Shown here piece by piece: positions 8,453 through 16,564 of a DNA stretch of 48,990 nucleotides (position 1 is the stretch's first letter; the number at the start of each line of letters is the position of its first letter). A model generated the notes under the pieces. It ran no database searches and was not told the origin of the DNA. It saw nothing but the letters and a program-made list of their open reading frames with translations. The DNA is from an uncultured Lachnospiraceae bacterium (lineage in GTDB: Bacteria > Bacillota > Clostridia > Lachnospirales > Lachnospiraceae), in the NCBI GenBank assembly GCA_947086895.1, contig CAMUAR010000026.1, positions 1-48,990 of the forward strand. Direction: 5' to 3'. The translations under genes were made by a program, and so were the position numbers.

Positions 8453-9469
8453 TTACAGCTTGTACATCCTGTTAAAATAATTGCTGTACTCCCCGTCTAA
8501 AATATGCTGCCACCATTCTTTGTGTTCCAAATACCAGTCGATTGTCTGTCGGATTCCAGTATCAAACGAATACTGCGGCTTCCAGCCAAGCTCCTTCTCT
8601 ATCTTTTTCGGGTCAATCGCATAGCGCAGATCATGTCCCAGACGATCCGCGACAAAATGAATCAAGCTCTCCGGTTTCCCAAGTGCAGCTAAGATTGTGC
8701 GAACCACTTCTAAATTTGTGCGTTCATTATGCCCGCCGATATTGTATACTTCGCCAACCTTTCCGCCGCGCAAAATCAAATCGATCGCTGCACAATGATC
8801 CTTAACATGTAGCCAGTCGCGCACATTTTCCCCTTTGCCGTAAACTGGAAGAGACTCGTCGGCCAACGCGCGCGTCAGCATCAGCGGAATCATTTTTTCC
8901 GGGAACTGGTAAGGTCCATAATTGTTTGAGCAGCGCGAGATCGTTACCGGAAGTCCAAAAGTGCGGCAGTAGGCGAGCACAAGCAGATCCGAGCCAGCCT
9001 TGCTTGCAGAATACGGGCTGGACGTATGTAGCGGAGTCTGCTCTGTGAAAAACAAATCTTTTCGGTCAAGCGGCAAGTCGCCGTACACCTCATCTGTGGA
9101 AACTTGATGGTATCTTTTTACACCAAATTCTTTTGCAGCATCCAAAAGCACCTGTGTTCCCATTACGTTGGTGCGCACAAAAACTCCCGGATCGACAATC
9201 GAGCGATCCACGTGAGATTCCGCTGCAAAATTCACAACAACATCAAAATTTTCTTTTTGGAACAGTTCCATGATAAACTCGCGGTCCGCAATATCGCCTT
9301 TTACAAAACTGTAATTCGGCGCAGATTCAACATCCGCAAGAGACTCCAGATTGCCCGCATAGGTCAGCAGGTCAAGATTGACAATCCCATCTTCTGGATG
9401 CTGTTCCAACATATAATGTACAAAATTACATCCGATAAAACCAGCGCCGCCGGTCACTAATATTTTCAT
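8453..9469 (-). CDS. rfbB: dTDP-glucose 4,6-dehydratase
   Basis: NAD-dependent SDR enzyme that converts dTDP-glucose to dTDP-4-dehydro-6-deoxy-glucose, the second step of the rhamnose pathway. Protein of 338 residues, standard RmlB length. The cofactor motif 'GGAGFIG' is at the N-terminus, 'STDEVYGDL' carries the conserved Thr-Asp-Glu of the active site, and 'YSASKAGSD' has the Y-x3-K pair. It follows rfbA after a 225-base gap in which no terminator or gene is evident, so an internal promoter is possible. Confidence 0.94.
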   Translation of the reverse strand: MKILVTGGAGFIGCNFVHYMLEQHPEDGIVNLDLLTYAGNLESLADVESAPNYSFVKGDIADREFIMELFQKENFDVVVNFAAESHVDRSIVDPGVFVRTNVMGTQVLLDAAKEFGVKRYHQVSTDEVYGDLPLDRKDLFFTEQTPLHTSSPYSASKAGSDLLVLAYCRTFGLPVTISRCSNNYGPYQFPEKMIPLMLTRALADESLPVYGKGENVRDWLHVKDHCAAIDLILRGGKVGEVYNIGGHNERTNLEVVRTILAALGKPESLIHFVADRLGHDLRYAIDPKKIEKELGWKPQYSFDTGIRQTIDWYLEHKEWWQHILDGEYSNYFNRMYKL

Positions 9470-9694
9470 AATTTATTTTTGTTCCTTTCGTTATCTTAAA
9501 TTCTTATATTTAAACTTTTTCAATTCTTCTTACCTGTATTTCAATTTTTTATTGTACTTGTATAAAACTGCTGTCAGATCTTATCAAATAGACGGCATTC
9601 TTATAAATTCGCCATGATCTATCTCAAATTCCGCTTTTTAAAATTTCTTCCCATATCTGATTTTTGAGAAGTCTTTCCTGCAATTTAGTATTCC
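9470..9694. other. Gap between rfbA and rfbB
   Basis: AT-rich with no open frame of note and no clear hairpin. Its length is unusual inside an otherwise compact rhamnose operon. Confidence 0.4.
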
Positions 9695-10579
9695 CTAATA
9701 TTTTAATTTTCCTTCCGCAACTTGACGCAGATGTTCTCCGTAAGGCGACTTGCCGTAACGCTTTGCAGACTCTAACAATGTTTTTCTTGTGATCCACTGA
9801 TTGATAAACGCGATCTCCTCCGGCGCAGAAATCTCAATTCCCTGTCTCTTTTGAATCATCTGCACAAAATCGGACGCTTCAACCAAGCTGTCCATCGTCC
9901 CTGTATCCAGCCATGCAAATCCCCGGCCAAGCAGCTTGACATTCAGAGAACCATCTTCCAGATACATTCTGTTTAAGTCCGTAATCTCAAGTTCTCCTCT
10001 TGCGGACGGCTTCACTTGCTTTGCAAACTCTACAACACGGCTGTCATAAAAATACAGCCCTGTAATACAATAATTTGATTTTGGCTTTGACGGTTTTTCT
10101 TCCACCGAAACCACTTTTCCAGTTTCATCAAACTCGACAATGCCAAACCGCTCCGGGTCATTGACATAATAGCCAAAGATTGTGGCAAGCCCCTGCTTTG
10201 CATTCTTTACAGCACCCCGCAAAAGCGTTCCAAAACCATTGCCGTAAAAAATATTGTCCCCCAGCACCATCGCACAGGAATCGCCCGCAATAAATTCTTC
10301 CCCAAGCAAAAACGCCTGAGCAAGCCCATCTGGACTTGGCTGCACTTTGTAAGATAACGAGATTCCATACTGACTTCCGTCGCCTAACAGTCTCTCGAAA
10401 TTCGGCAGATCCTGCGGAGATGAAATCACTAAAATATCTTTAATCCCCGCAAGCATCAATGTTGAAAGCGGGTAAAATACCATTGGCTTGTCATAAACCG
10501 GCAGCAGTTGTTTTGACGTAACCAGCGTAAGCGGATACAGTCTTGTCCCTGAACCTCCAGCCAGTATGATTCCTTTCAT
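9695..10579 (-). CDS. rfbA: Glucose-1-phosphate thymidylyltransferase
   Basis: Makes dTDP-glucose from glucose-1-phosphate and dTTP, the first step of dTDP-L-rhamnose synthesis. The nucleotidyltransferase signature '[11 protein letters not shown]' is at the N-terminus, 'KPMVFYPL' follows, and 'VLGDNIFYG' holds the metal-binding Asp. The start is placed at the ATG before 'KGIILAGG' (AAAGGGG upstream); a TTG two codons earlier is also in frame. Length is about 294 residues, normal for RmlA. It is the first gene of the rfb set, behind a recognisable promoter. Confidence 0.94.
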   Translation of the reverse strand: MKGIILAGGSGTRLYPLTLVTSKQLLPVYDKPMVFYPLSTLMLAGIKDILVISSPQDLPNFERLLGDGSQYGISLSYKVQPSPDGLAQAFLLGEEFIAGDSCAMVLGDNIFYGNGFGTLLRGAVKNAKQGLATIFGYYVNDPERFGIVEFDETGKVVSVEEKPSKPKSNYCITGLYFYDSRVVEFAKQVKPSARGELEITDLNRMYLEDGSLNVKLLGRGFAWLDTGTMDSLVEASDFVQMIQKRQGIEISAPEEIAFINQWITRKTLLESAKRYGKSPYGEHLRQVAEGKLKY

Positions 10580-10643
10580 AAACAAAAACCCCTTTCCTGC
10601 TTCGATTGTAGTAATTTAACTTTTTACAAATCTATAAAATAAT

Positions 10644-10673
10644 ATCATACCACATTTCCCAGCTTTTTTGCAA
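10644..10673 (-). promoter_or_regulatory. Probable rfbA promoter
   Basis: Minus-strand TTGCAA (10668-10673), an 18-base spacer and TATGAT (10644-10649), about 65 bases upstream of the rfbA start. Confidence 0.45.
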
Positions 10674-10811
10674 TACAAATATTGCATCTTTCCAATTTCT
10701 TGTTATAATTCTAAAAACATCCAATCAAAATTTCTTTAAAACTCCTGCAATCATAATATGTTTTTGCAATTTTTGCAAATTTTATATCAAGCGTATTTTT
10801 TCATTGTTGTC

Positions 10812-13463
10812 TTATTCAGAACTTTCTTTTGCATCCATAGAATTCCAGAATGTCCGAATTACATTCTCAACCGTTGAAAGTCTTACGCGCTCATAAGGAA
10901 ACCATTCGCGCGGAAATAACTCCTGATACTGCTGATTTAAAAAACGTTCGTCGAGCAGCAAAATTATCCCGGTATCATCCACGGTGCGGATCACACGCCC
11001 CGCGGACTGCTGCACCTTGTTCATCCCGTTATATAAATAAGCATAATCAAAGCCATGCCCGTTCCTCTCATCAAAAAAACCGCGGGAAAGTTCCCTTTCA
11101 TTGCAGACCATAGGAAGTCCTGTCCCAACAATAACCGCGCCGATCAACCGATCTTTCTTTAGATCAATCCCCTCGCTGAAAATGCCGCCCATCACACAAA
11201 ACCCCACAACTCCCTCGGCGGGGTTTTCCTCAAACGCCGCTAAAAACTCTTCCCGTTCCTGCTCGGTCATTGTTCCGCGCTGTATAAGAATATTTTTAAT
11301 CCGTCCTTTTGCGCGCTCATACAATTCTTCCATCAACTGATAAGACGGGAAAAATACCATATAATTTCCCTTTCGCGCGCGCACTGCAATCTCAATATAA
11401 GCCAAAATTTTTCCATATTCATCCTCGGAGCGGCGCGAATACTTTGTGCTGACATCTGTACCGACCATCAACAAACGTTTTTCGTGCGAAAATGGGGTCG
11501 GCGCATAGACAGCGTAATCTTGTTCGCTGCCTCCAAGCTGTTCCCTGTAATAATTTACCGGCAGCAAAGTAGCAGAAAAAAATACGGCACTCCGCCCTTT
11601 TTTCAAACATTCCCCCAAGTTTTTTGACGGATCCATACATCTTAATACCATTCTAAAATGCCTGTTTTCTGCATAATCCGAATAAATTAAATAATTTTCA
11701 TCCAATCTATCATGAATATTGATAAAATGCCGCAAATCGAAATACAGTTTTATTACTTCCTCACGCCCGTCAAAACTTTTATGTTCCTTAAAAAATTCCT
11801 CGTATTCTGCAATCAACCTCATCACAAGAACTGGCAGCTCACCTGCATTTTCCCAAACTTCCAGCTCATCACATTCCCTCTTATAGCGCAGCATTGCCGA
11901 ATTACATGCATCCAAATGTTTCATCATGCGCGGCGATTGGTCTTTGATCCACTGTTTGACCTTGGGAAAATCTTCTTTGTACAAAACGGCGCTGTACATC
12001 TCTCTTGCGCGCTCCACAAGATTGTGCGCCTCATCGATCAAGAACACATAATTTTGTTTTTTATCCCCCGCCAAAAAACGCTTTAAATATACATTTGGAT
12101 CAAATACATAATTATAATCACAGACTACGCCGTCAGCCCAGGACGCCACGTCAAGACACATCTCAAACGGGCATACACAATGCTTTTCGGCATACTGCGA
12201 GATCAGCTCGCGCGTAATTCCCTCCTCATGCGTCAGCATATCATACACCGCGTCATTCACACGGTCAAAATGTCCTTTCGCCCGCTCACATTTGCCCGGA
12301 TTGCATTCTGGTTTTTCCAAAATACAGCTTTTTTCTTTGGAAATCAGTGTGACAAGCTTCATTTTTAAACCCTGTTCTGCTAAAATTCGAAAAGTTTCTT
12401 CCGCCACCGTCCGAGTAATTGTTTTTGCCGTCAAATAAAAGACTTTTTCCACCAATCCTTCACCAAATGCTTTTATCGCTGGAAACAAAGTAGAAATCGT
12501 TTTTCCAACCCCTGTCGGCGCCTCGATAAAAATATTTTTTTCTCTTAGAATTGTGCGATATACGCTCGCCGCCAGTTCCTTTTGCCCAGGACGATATTGA
12601 AATGGAAACGCGAGTTGTTTCATCGAAGCATCGCGCACAATGCTCCATCGATGCTGCCAGGACACCCACTTTGCATACTGTAAAAGCAGCGAATGATACC
12701 ATTCGACCAGCTCCTCATGCGAAAATTCTTCCTCAAACCGCTTGATCTTCTCCGTCTGAATATTACAGTAGGTCAGCTGAATACCAATGCGTTTATGCCC
12801 GTAGCGGATTGCATACTGGCTGGCATAGCACATCGCCTGCGCGCGGTGTACTGGCCGCATCTCCTTAATTGAGGAAAGTTCCTGACACACACATTTAATC
12901 TCATCAATCACAATCGAAGACCGTTTTACCTCAGATTTTTTTTTGTCTGTCAAAGAAAAAGACTGTGTTTTTTCACTTTCTTTCAGTACTTGACAATCTG
13001 TAAGTTCCTCCTTCTCCGCGGAAAAAACAGGCTGCTCTTCTGCGCCCTCCAAAACTTCCACACCCCCGGATGGCTTTAAGGCAAGCAATACTGGACCATT
13101 CGTAACGGTTTCACTTGTCTTACTTGACTCTGTTTTTTCTGCATCCTTTTGAGTTTCAATACCCGCAGAAATTTTTTCCTCCTGAGAAATCAGCGAAATC
13201 ACACCGTCCGCGCGACCTTCCACGGTAATCTCAAATACTTCCCCATCATATTCCACCTTTGAAGCAAGCGACATACTGACCTCCGCCGCATAATCTCGCC
13301 CCATAGATTTCTGGATTTTTTTGTGTAAACGGGTTCCTTCCTGCATCGCATCCGGCTCAAATGTCCCCTGTGAATTATCCAAGTCACCGCTTTGCAGGAT
13401 AAATTCTACAAGACTGCGCACAGAAATTTTTACCCTTCCAACCACGTTCTCCAAATCATCCAT
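10812..13463 (-). CDS. DinG/XPD-like iron-sulfur DNA helicase with N-terminal PD-(D/E)XK-like domain
   Basis: Superfamily 2 DNA helicase of 883 residues (start at 'MDDLENVV', with GGGAGG 8 bases upstream; 30 further in-frame codons precede it). The N-terminal 300 residues show a RecB/Cas4-like nuclease pattern: 'EGTRLHKK' (42-49), 'EGRADGV' (82-88), 'DEIKCV' (187-192) and a Q-x-x-C-Y-A motif (209-214). About 90 Ser/Glu/Lys-rich residues are inserted between the second and third motifs. The helicase part has Walker A APTGVGKT (315-322), clustered cysteines for a 4Fe-4S cluster (380, 387, 392, 429, 431, 436), DEAH (477-480), and a helicase C2 domain ending in 'QSAGRVIR'. A role in DNA repair is likely; nuclease activity is an inference. 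Its neighbours give no clue. Confidence 0.85.
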   Translation of the reverse strand: MDDLENVVGRVKISVRSLVEFILQSGDLDNSQGTFEPDAMQEGTRLHKKIQKSMGRDYAAEVSMSLASKVEYDGEVFEITVEGRADGVISLISQEEKISAGIETQKDAEKTESSKTSETVTNGPVLLALKPSGGVEVLEGAEEQPVFSAEKEELTDCQVLKESEKTQSFSLTDKKKSEVKRSSIVIDEIKCVCQELSSIKEMRPVHRAQAMCYASQYAIRYGHKRIGIQLTYCNIQTEKIKRFEEEFSHEELVEWYHSLLLQYAKWVSWQHRWSIVRDASMKQLAFPFQYRPGQKELAASVYRTILREKNIFIEAPTGVGKTISTLFPAIKAFGEGLVEKVFYLTAKTITRTVAEETFRILAEQGLKMKLVTLISKEKSCILEKPECNPGKCERAKGHFDRVNDAVYDMLTHEEGITRELISQYAEKHCVCPFEMCLDVASWADGVVCDYNYVFDPNVYLKRFLAGDKKQNYVFLIDEAHNLVERAREMYSAVLYKEDFPKVKQWIKDQSPRMMKHLDACNSAMLRYKRECDELEVWENAGELPVLVMRLIAEYEEFFKEHKSFDGREEVIKLYFDLRHFINIHDRLDENYLIYSDYAENRHFRMVLRCMDPSKNLGECLKKGRSAVFFSATLLPVNYYREQLGGSEQDYAVYAPTPFSHEKRLLMVGTDVSTKYSRRSEDEYGKILAYIEIAVRARKGNYMVFFPSYQLMEELYERAKGRIKNILIQRGTMTEQEREEFLAAFEENPAEGVVGFCVMGGIFSEGIDLKKDRLIGAVIVGTGLPMVCNERELSRGFFDERNGHGFDYAYLYNGMNKVQQSAGRVIRTVDDTGIILLLDERFLNQQYQELFPREWFPYERVRLSTVENVIRTFWNSMDAKESSE

Positions 13464-13600
13464 AATAATTTCCTCCCACGCTCCTGCACAAACTTCTCTT
13501 TTTTGCATATTGCATTTTACGCAATTGTTCAGAAATCTTCTGCTCCTATGCACTCTCTATGCGCCTTCCAAGATACACTTTCTGACCTATGCATAATACT

Positions 13601-13694
13601 GTGCAATCGAGTAGGGAAGGTTTATCTTCCCTACTCGCCGCGCGACCCGTGCGCCGCGCCAGCGGCATAATTCTACTGCATGGGTCTGCGCATA
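13601..13694 (+). repeat. Dispersed structured intergenic repeat, copy 1
   Basis: About 94 bases, also present at 37073-37151 with roughly 85-90 percent identity outside a 15-base insertion that only this copy has. It folds into a 12-bp stem CGAGTAGGGAAG/CTTCCCTACTCG and a second stem joining GCGCGACCC to GGGTCTGCGC. A terminator-like hairpin follows seven bases later, as it does for copy 2. It lies upstream of the helicase gene and downstream of spoVT. Confidence 0.75.
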
Positions 13695-13700
13695 ATAAAA

Positions 13701-13728
13701 CCGGCATGCCCATCATTGGACATGCCGG
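13701..13728 (-). terminator. Probable spoVT terminator
   Basis: CCGGCATG pairs with CATGCCGG, with extra inner CC/GG pairing, and is followed on the minus strand by TTTTATT. It is the first strong hairpin downstream of spoVT, although 330 bases away. Confidence 0.55.
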
Positions 13729-14054
13729 GATTCTATTGTCATTATAGAATATATGTTTGCATTTTTCAATCCAAACATGTTACCATTCTTTCTCTTTATC
13801 CGCTTTTGTTGATCGGACTGCTTGGATTTTCGGCAGCCCTTCTATCCAGCCTGCTTATCAAAAAATCTTTACACAAATTTTTGATATTTTATCAATTATT
13901 TGTCAAATTGTTATTTTTAACAAACAATTTATTGTCTAGCCTGACTGTTTCGTCGTTCTCAGCTATTTTTCGAAATTCTTTTATATTTTGTCTTTGGTTA
14001 AACCTGATAAACCAATATTCCAGGTGTTTTTTGTTTTTATCTTAAATTTATCTT
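13729..14054. other. Non-coding stretch after spoVT
   Basis: AT-rich. A plus-strand open frame (13680-14045) crosses the terminator hairpin and lacks a ribosome binding site, so it is not called. Nothing else is recognised. Confidence 0.4.
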
Positions 14055-14600
14055 TTAAGATTCCATTTGTCTGCCCAAAAATGACGCCGCTGTCATCGCA
14101 AGCTTTTTTTCAGTATCTCCCACTTTATCCCTATTATCGCGCGACAAAATAAGCACCGCTCCAATTGCATCTCCCTCGCTTAACACCGGGACAACAACCT
14201 GGCTCGCCACATCATCAAGTTCTTCGGATACCGGAATAAAACCACCTTCATCTTTCGTTGTCAAAAGAGTTTCTCTCTCTTCAATCGCCTGTTCAAGTTC
14301 CTTGCTGATCGATTTCGCCAGCAGCTCTTTTTTTGCACCGCCAGCTACAGCAATAAACTGATCCTTATCTGTAATTGCCACAATATGTCCTGTCACTTGT
14401 CCAAGCGCATCTGCATATTCTCTGGCAAATTGAGAAAGCTCGCCGATCGGGGAATATTTCTTTAAAATAATCTCCCCCTCGCGGTCTGTAAAAATTTCCA
14501 ACGGGTCCCCTTCTCTTATCCTGAGTGTCCTTCGAATCTCCTTTGGCACAACCACTCTGCCAAGATCATCTATTCTCCTTACAATACCAGTTGCTTTCAT
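14055..14600 (-). CDS. spoVT: Stage V sporulation protein T
   Basis: Transcription regulator of 181 residues that modulates sigma-G-dependent genes in the forespore. The N-terminal AbrB-type swapped-hairpin DNA-binding domain is unmistakable ('MKATGIVRRIDDLGRVVVPK', residues 1-20, then 'GDPLEIFTDREGEIILKKY'), and the rest (about 55-180) is a GAF-like domain. Length equals the family norm and the start has GGAGGAATG upstream. Its presence shows that the host belongs to an endospore-forming lineage. It is monocistronic. Confidence 0.95.
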   Translation of the reverse strand: MKATGIVRRIDDLGRVVVPKEIRRTLRIREGDPLEIFTDREGEIILKKYSPIGELSQFAREYADALGQVTGHIVAITDKDQFIAVAGGAKKELLAKSISKELEQAIEERETLLTTKDEGGFIPVSEELDDVASQVVVPVLSEGDAIGAVLILSRDNRDKVGDTEKKLAMTAASFLGRQMES

Positions 14601-14819
14601 AAATAATCATTCCTCCATCTACGCTTCTTTTGCTTTGTTTTGTCAACATGTAGCTATTATCTGTAAATGAAGGAATTTTATACTTCAAAAATTAACTTGT
14701 TTTAATCTGCTGGAAATCCTTTGAAATAGATAACTTTAAAAATTAAAAAATTTAATTTTCATCTCTACGGTCTTAAATACAAGATCTTTTTCATTTTCCT
14801 ACATTTTTATGAATACCTA

Positions 14820-14873
14820 TTGACAAATGAAAATGACAAGGATATAATTCATTTTGACAATGATAGTTGTCAA
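14820..14873 (+). promoter_or_regulatory. Promoter and palindromic operator of the XRE/DUF3169 operon
   Basis: TTGACA (14820-14825), a 17-base spacer and TATAAT (14843-14848) give a near-consensus promoter. Just downstream, TTGACAA (14854-14860) and TTGTCAA (14867-14873) form a perfect 7-bp inverted repeat with a 6-base spacer, well placed for autorepression by the encoded XRE protein. TGACAA also recurs at 14821 and 14834, and TTGTCA near 14889. Confidence 0.7.
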
Positions 14874-14907
14874 TAAGACAGAGAAGATTGTCATATGGAG
14901 GTGCTGT

Positions 14908-15123
14908 ATGATATTGCGAAATCGTTTGAAAGAACGCAGAGCCGCACTGAATGTCAATCAGCAGGAAATGGGACGATTATGCGGCGTATCAAGGCAGACA
15001 ATCAGCCTGATTGAACGGGGCGATTATTCGCCGTCTGTTACCCTTGCCCTGACGATTGCAAAGGTATGCGGCGTCACGGTAGAAGATGTTTTCTATTTAC
15101 AGGAGGAAGAAGAACATGGATAA
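14908..15123 (+). CDS. Small XRE-family helix-turn-helix regulator
   Basis: DNA-binding protein of 71 residues that is almost entirely a Cro/C1-type HTH ('LNVNQQEMGRLCGVSRQTIS', then 'IERGDYSPSVTLALTIAKV'). The ATG at 14908 is preferred because GGAGGT precedes it by 6 bases; the open frame begins at 14854. Its end overlaps the next gene (start 15116), so the two are translationally coupled. Such XRE proteins are commonly paired with DUF3169 membrane proteins in Firmicutes. Autorepression through the TTGACAA palindrome is likely but inferred. Confidence 0.85.
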   Translation: MILRNRLKERRAALNVNQQEMGRLCGVSRQTISLIERGDYSPSVTLALTIAKVCGVTVEDVFYLQEEEEHG

Positions 15124-15907
15124 CAATGAAATAAAAAAAACAAACCGCAAAGCGATGCCTAAATTTATTCTTATTATAGTTATCGGCATGTTTGTCGGTG
15201 GTTCGATAGGATTTTGTACCGCAAAATACGGACTGAACACACTGGCTGGCGGTATGAAAAGCGCAGGGATATTTTTCGGCACTTATATTGCTCCTTTGCT
15301 GATGTTGACGGCAGCGGTTGTCGTACCGGTGATCTGTATTCCGATTTATCGAAATGCAAAAAAACTGCTCTCCTCTTGGGATGGCGAAAATGAGGAAATT
15401 TCAGATGCGATTGATGAAAAACTTTCTATTGTAATCTGGATTGCAAGCGCAGCCCTTATTCTCTCTTACTTTCTTATTGCCGCTTCGTATTCCGGCGGTG
15501 TTGAATCTTTTGAAAATAAGAATAGTATGGTGCCGTTCTCAGCAGGCATTGCTGGCTTCTTTGCCATTATGATTGAAACTATTATTATCCAACAGAAGTG
15601 CGTTGACGCCGCCAAGAAAACAAATCCCGAAAAACCAGCATCCGTTTATGATACAAAGTTCCAAAAAAAATGGATGGACAGTTGTGATGAAGCCGAAAAG
15701 ATTATGATAGGCAAATGCGCGTTCAAGGCGTACAACGCCACTAACATTGTCTGTACCGTGCTGGCCATTGTGCTTGCTATATGTACTCTTGTTTTCGGCA
15801 TAGGTTTTTTGCCTTCTCTTGCAGTATGCCTTATTTGGATTGTCAATCAGTCGGTATATTGCAAGGAAGCATTAAGGTATTCTAAGGCCGGAAATAAAAT
15901 CTCCTGA
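15116..15907 (+). CDS. DUF3169-family membrane protein
   Basis: Integral membrane protein of 263 residues, function unknown. Hydrophobic segments lie at about residues 15-37, 54-80, 113-133, 147-166 and 219-250. The opening 'KTNRKAMPKFILIIVIGM' and overall layout match DUF3169. The start has AGGAGG upstream, inside the end of the XRE gene, giving an 8-base overlap. It is the middle gene of a three-gene operon with the XRE regulator and a small membrane protein. The family is usually found with such regulators, but no biochemical role is established. Confidence 0.75.
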   Translation: MDNNEIKKTNRKAMPKFILIIVIGMFVGGSIGFCTAKYGLNTLAGGMKSAGIFFGTYIAPLLMLTAAVVVPVICIPIYRNAKKLLSSWDGENEEISDAIDEKLSIVIWIASAALILSYFLIAASYSGGVESFENKNSMVPFSAGIAGFFAIMIETIIIQQKCVDAAKKTNPEKPASVYDTKFQKKWMDSCDEAEKIMIGKCAFKAYNATNIVCTVLAIVLAICTLVFGIGFLPSLAVCLIWIVNQSVYCKEALRYSKAGNKIS

Positions 15908-15928
15908 AAAACCGCAGGAGGGTAAACA

Positions 15929-16279
15929 ATGATAAATTATTTGTGGATTGTTGTTATTTTGATTATTTTTTTGTGTACCAGGAAAAAGCAGCGAACAGCG
16001 GCAGCTGTGTGGCAAATACAAAACCGAAGGAAACAAAACAAGGAGATATTGGTTATGAAAGAACTTGCAAAGCAATTTATCGGTAAAGATTGCATCATTT
16101 ATACGATTACTTCAAATGACGGCAGCATACAGGGAGTTATAAAAGAAATTAATGACGGCGGTATAATCATCGAGAGAAATACCGGCGAATGCGAAATTGT
16201 CAATCTTGATTTTGTTACCCGTATCAGAGAGTATCCGAGAAAGAAAAATGGGAAGAAAAAAGGCATCGTATTGGGGTAA
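15929..16279 (+). CDS. Small membrane-anchored protein with an Lsm-like (DUF6897-type) domain
   Basis: Protein of 116 residues. An N-terminal membrane segment (about 3-16) and a basic stretch are followed by a compact domain, 'MKELAKQFIGKDCIIYTITS' then 'GVIKEINDGGIIIE' and 'FVTRIREYPRKKNGKKK'. This pattern resembles small DUF6897-like proteins and may form an Lsm-like beta barrel. The start follows GGAGGG. An internal ATG at 16054 would give the domain alone, and it may be a separate short gene. It is the last gene before a 14-bp stem terminator. Confidence 0.6.
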   Translation: MINYLWIVVILIIFLCTRKKQRTAAAVWQIQNRRKQNKEILVMKELAKQFIGKDCIIYTITSNDGSIQGVIKEINDGGIIIERNTGECEIVNLDFVTRIREYPRKKNGKKKGIVLG

Positions 16280-16314
16280 TCCCGCAGCAGCAAATTTCCT
16301 GCAAGCGATGACGA

Positions 16315-16376
16315 TTTTGAGGCTGTTACCAAATACAATGATTCTTAAATATCACTTTTTAATAACAGCCTCAAAA
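16315..16376 (+). terminator. Long-looped hairpin ending the XRE/DUF3169 operon
   Basis: A perfect 14-bp inverted repeat, TTTTGAGGCTGTTA (16315-16328) and TAACAGCCTCAAAA (16363-16376), with a 34-base loop. The loop is long for a terminator, so an element end is an alternative reading. Confidence 0.55.
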
Positions 16377-16470
16377 TACTTATTGGAAAATCCTTTTGTC
16401 TCCCACCTCCAAACAACAATATATTCAGAAACGCTTTTAACCTTTTCACTGCAAAAACGGTAAAATCAAA

Positions 16471-16507
16471 TCCACTTTTTTAACCATCCCCTGAAATTAT
16501 AAGTGGA
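16471..16507 (-). terminator. Possible terminator of the integrase gene
   Basis: TCCACTT (16471-16477) pairs with AAGTGGA (16501-16507); on the minus strand it is followed by TTTGATTTT. Short stem and long loop. Confidence 0.35.
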
Positions 16508-16564
16508 CTTTCTTATTCTAAATTTGTATCGAAATATTATTTTTATAGATTTATGTATTTACGC

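Noticed and set aside
13680..14045. 121-codon plus-strand frame downstream of spoVT
   Set aside because: Crosses a terminator hairpin, has no ribosome binding site and reads as AT-rich hydrophobic noise.
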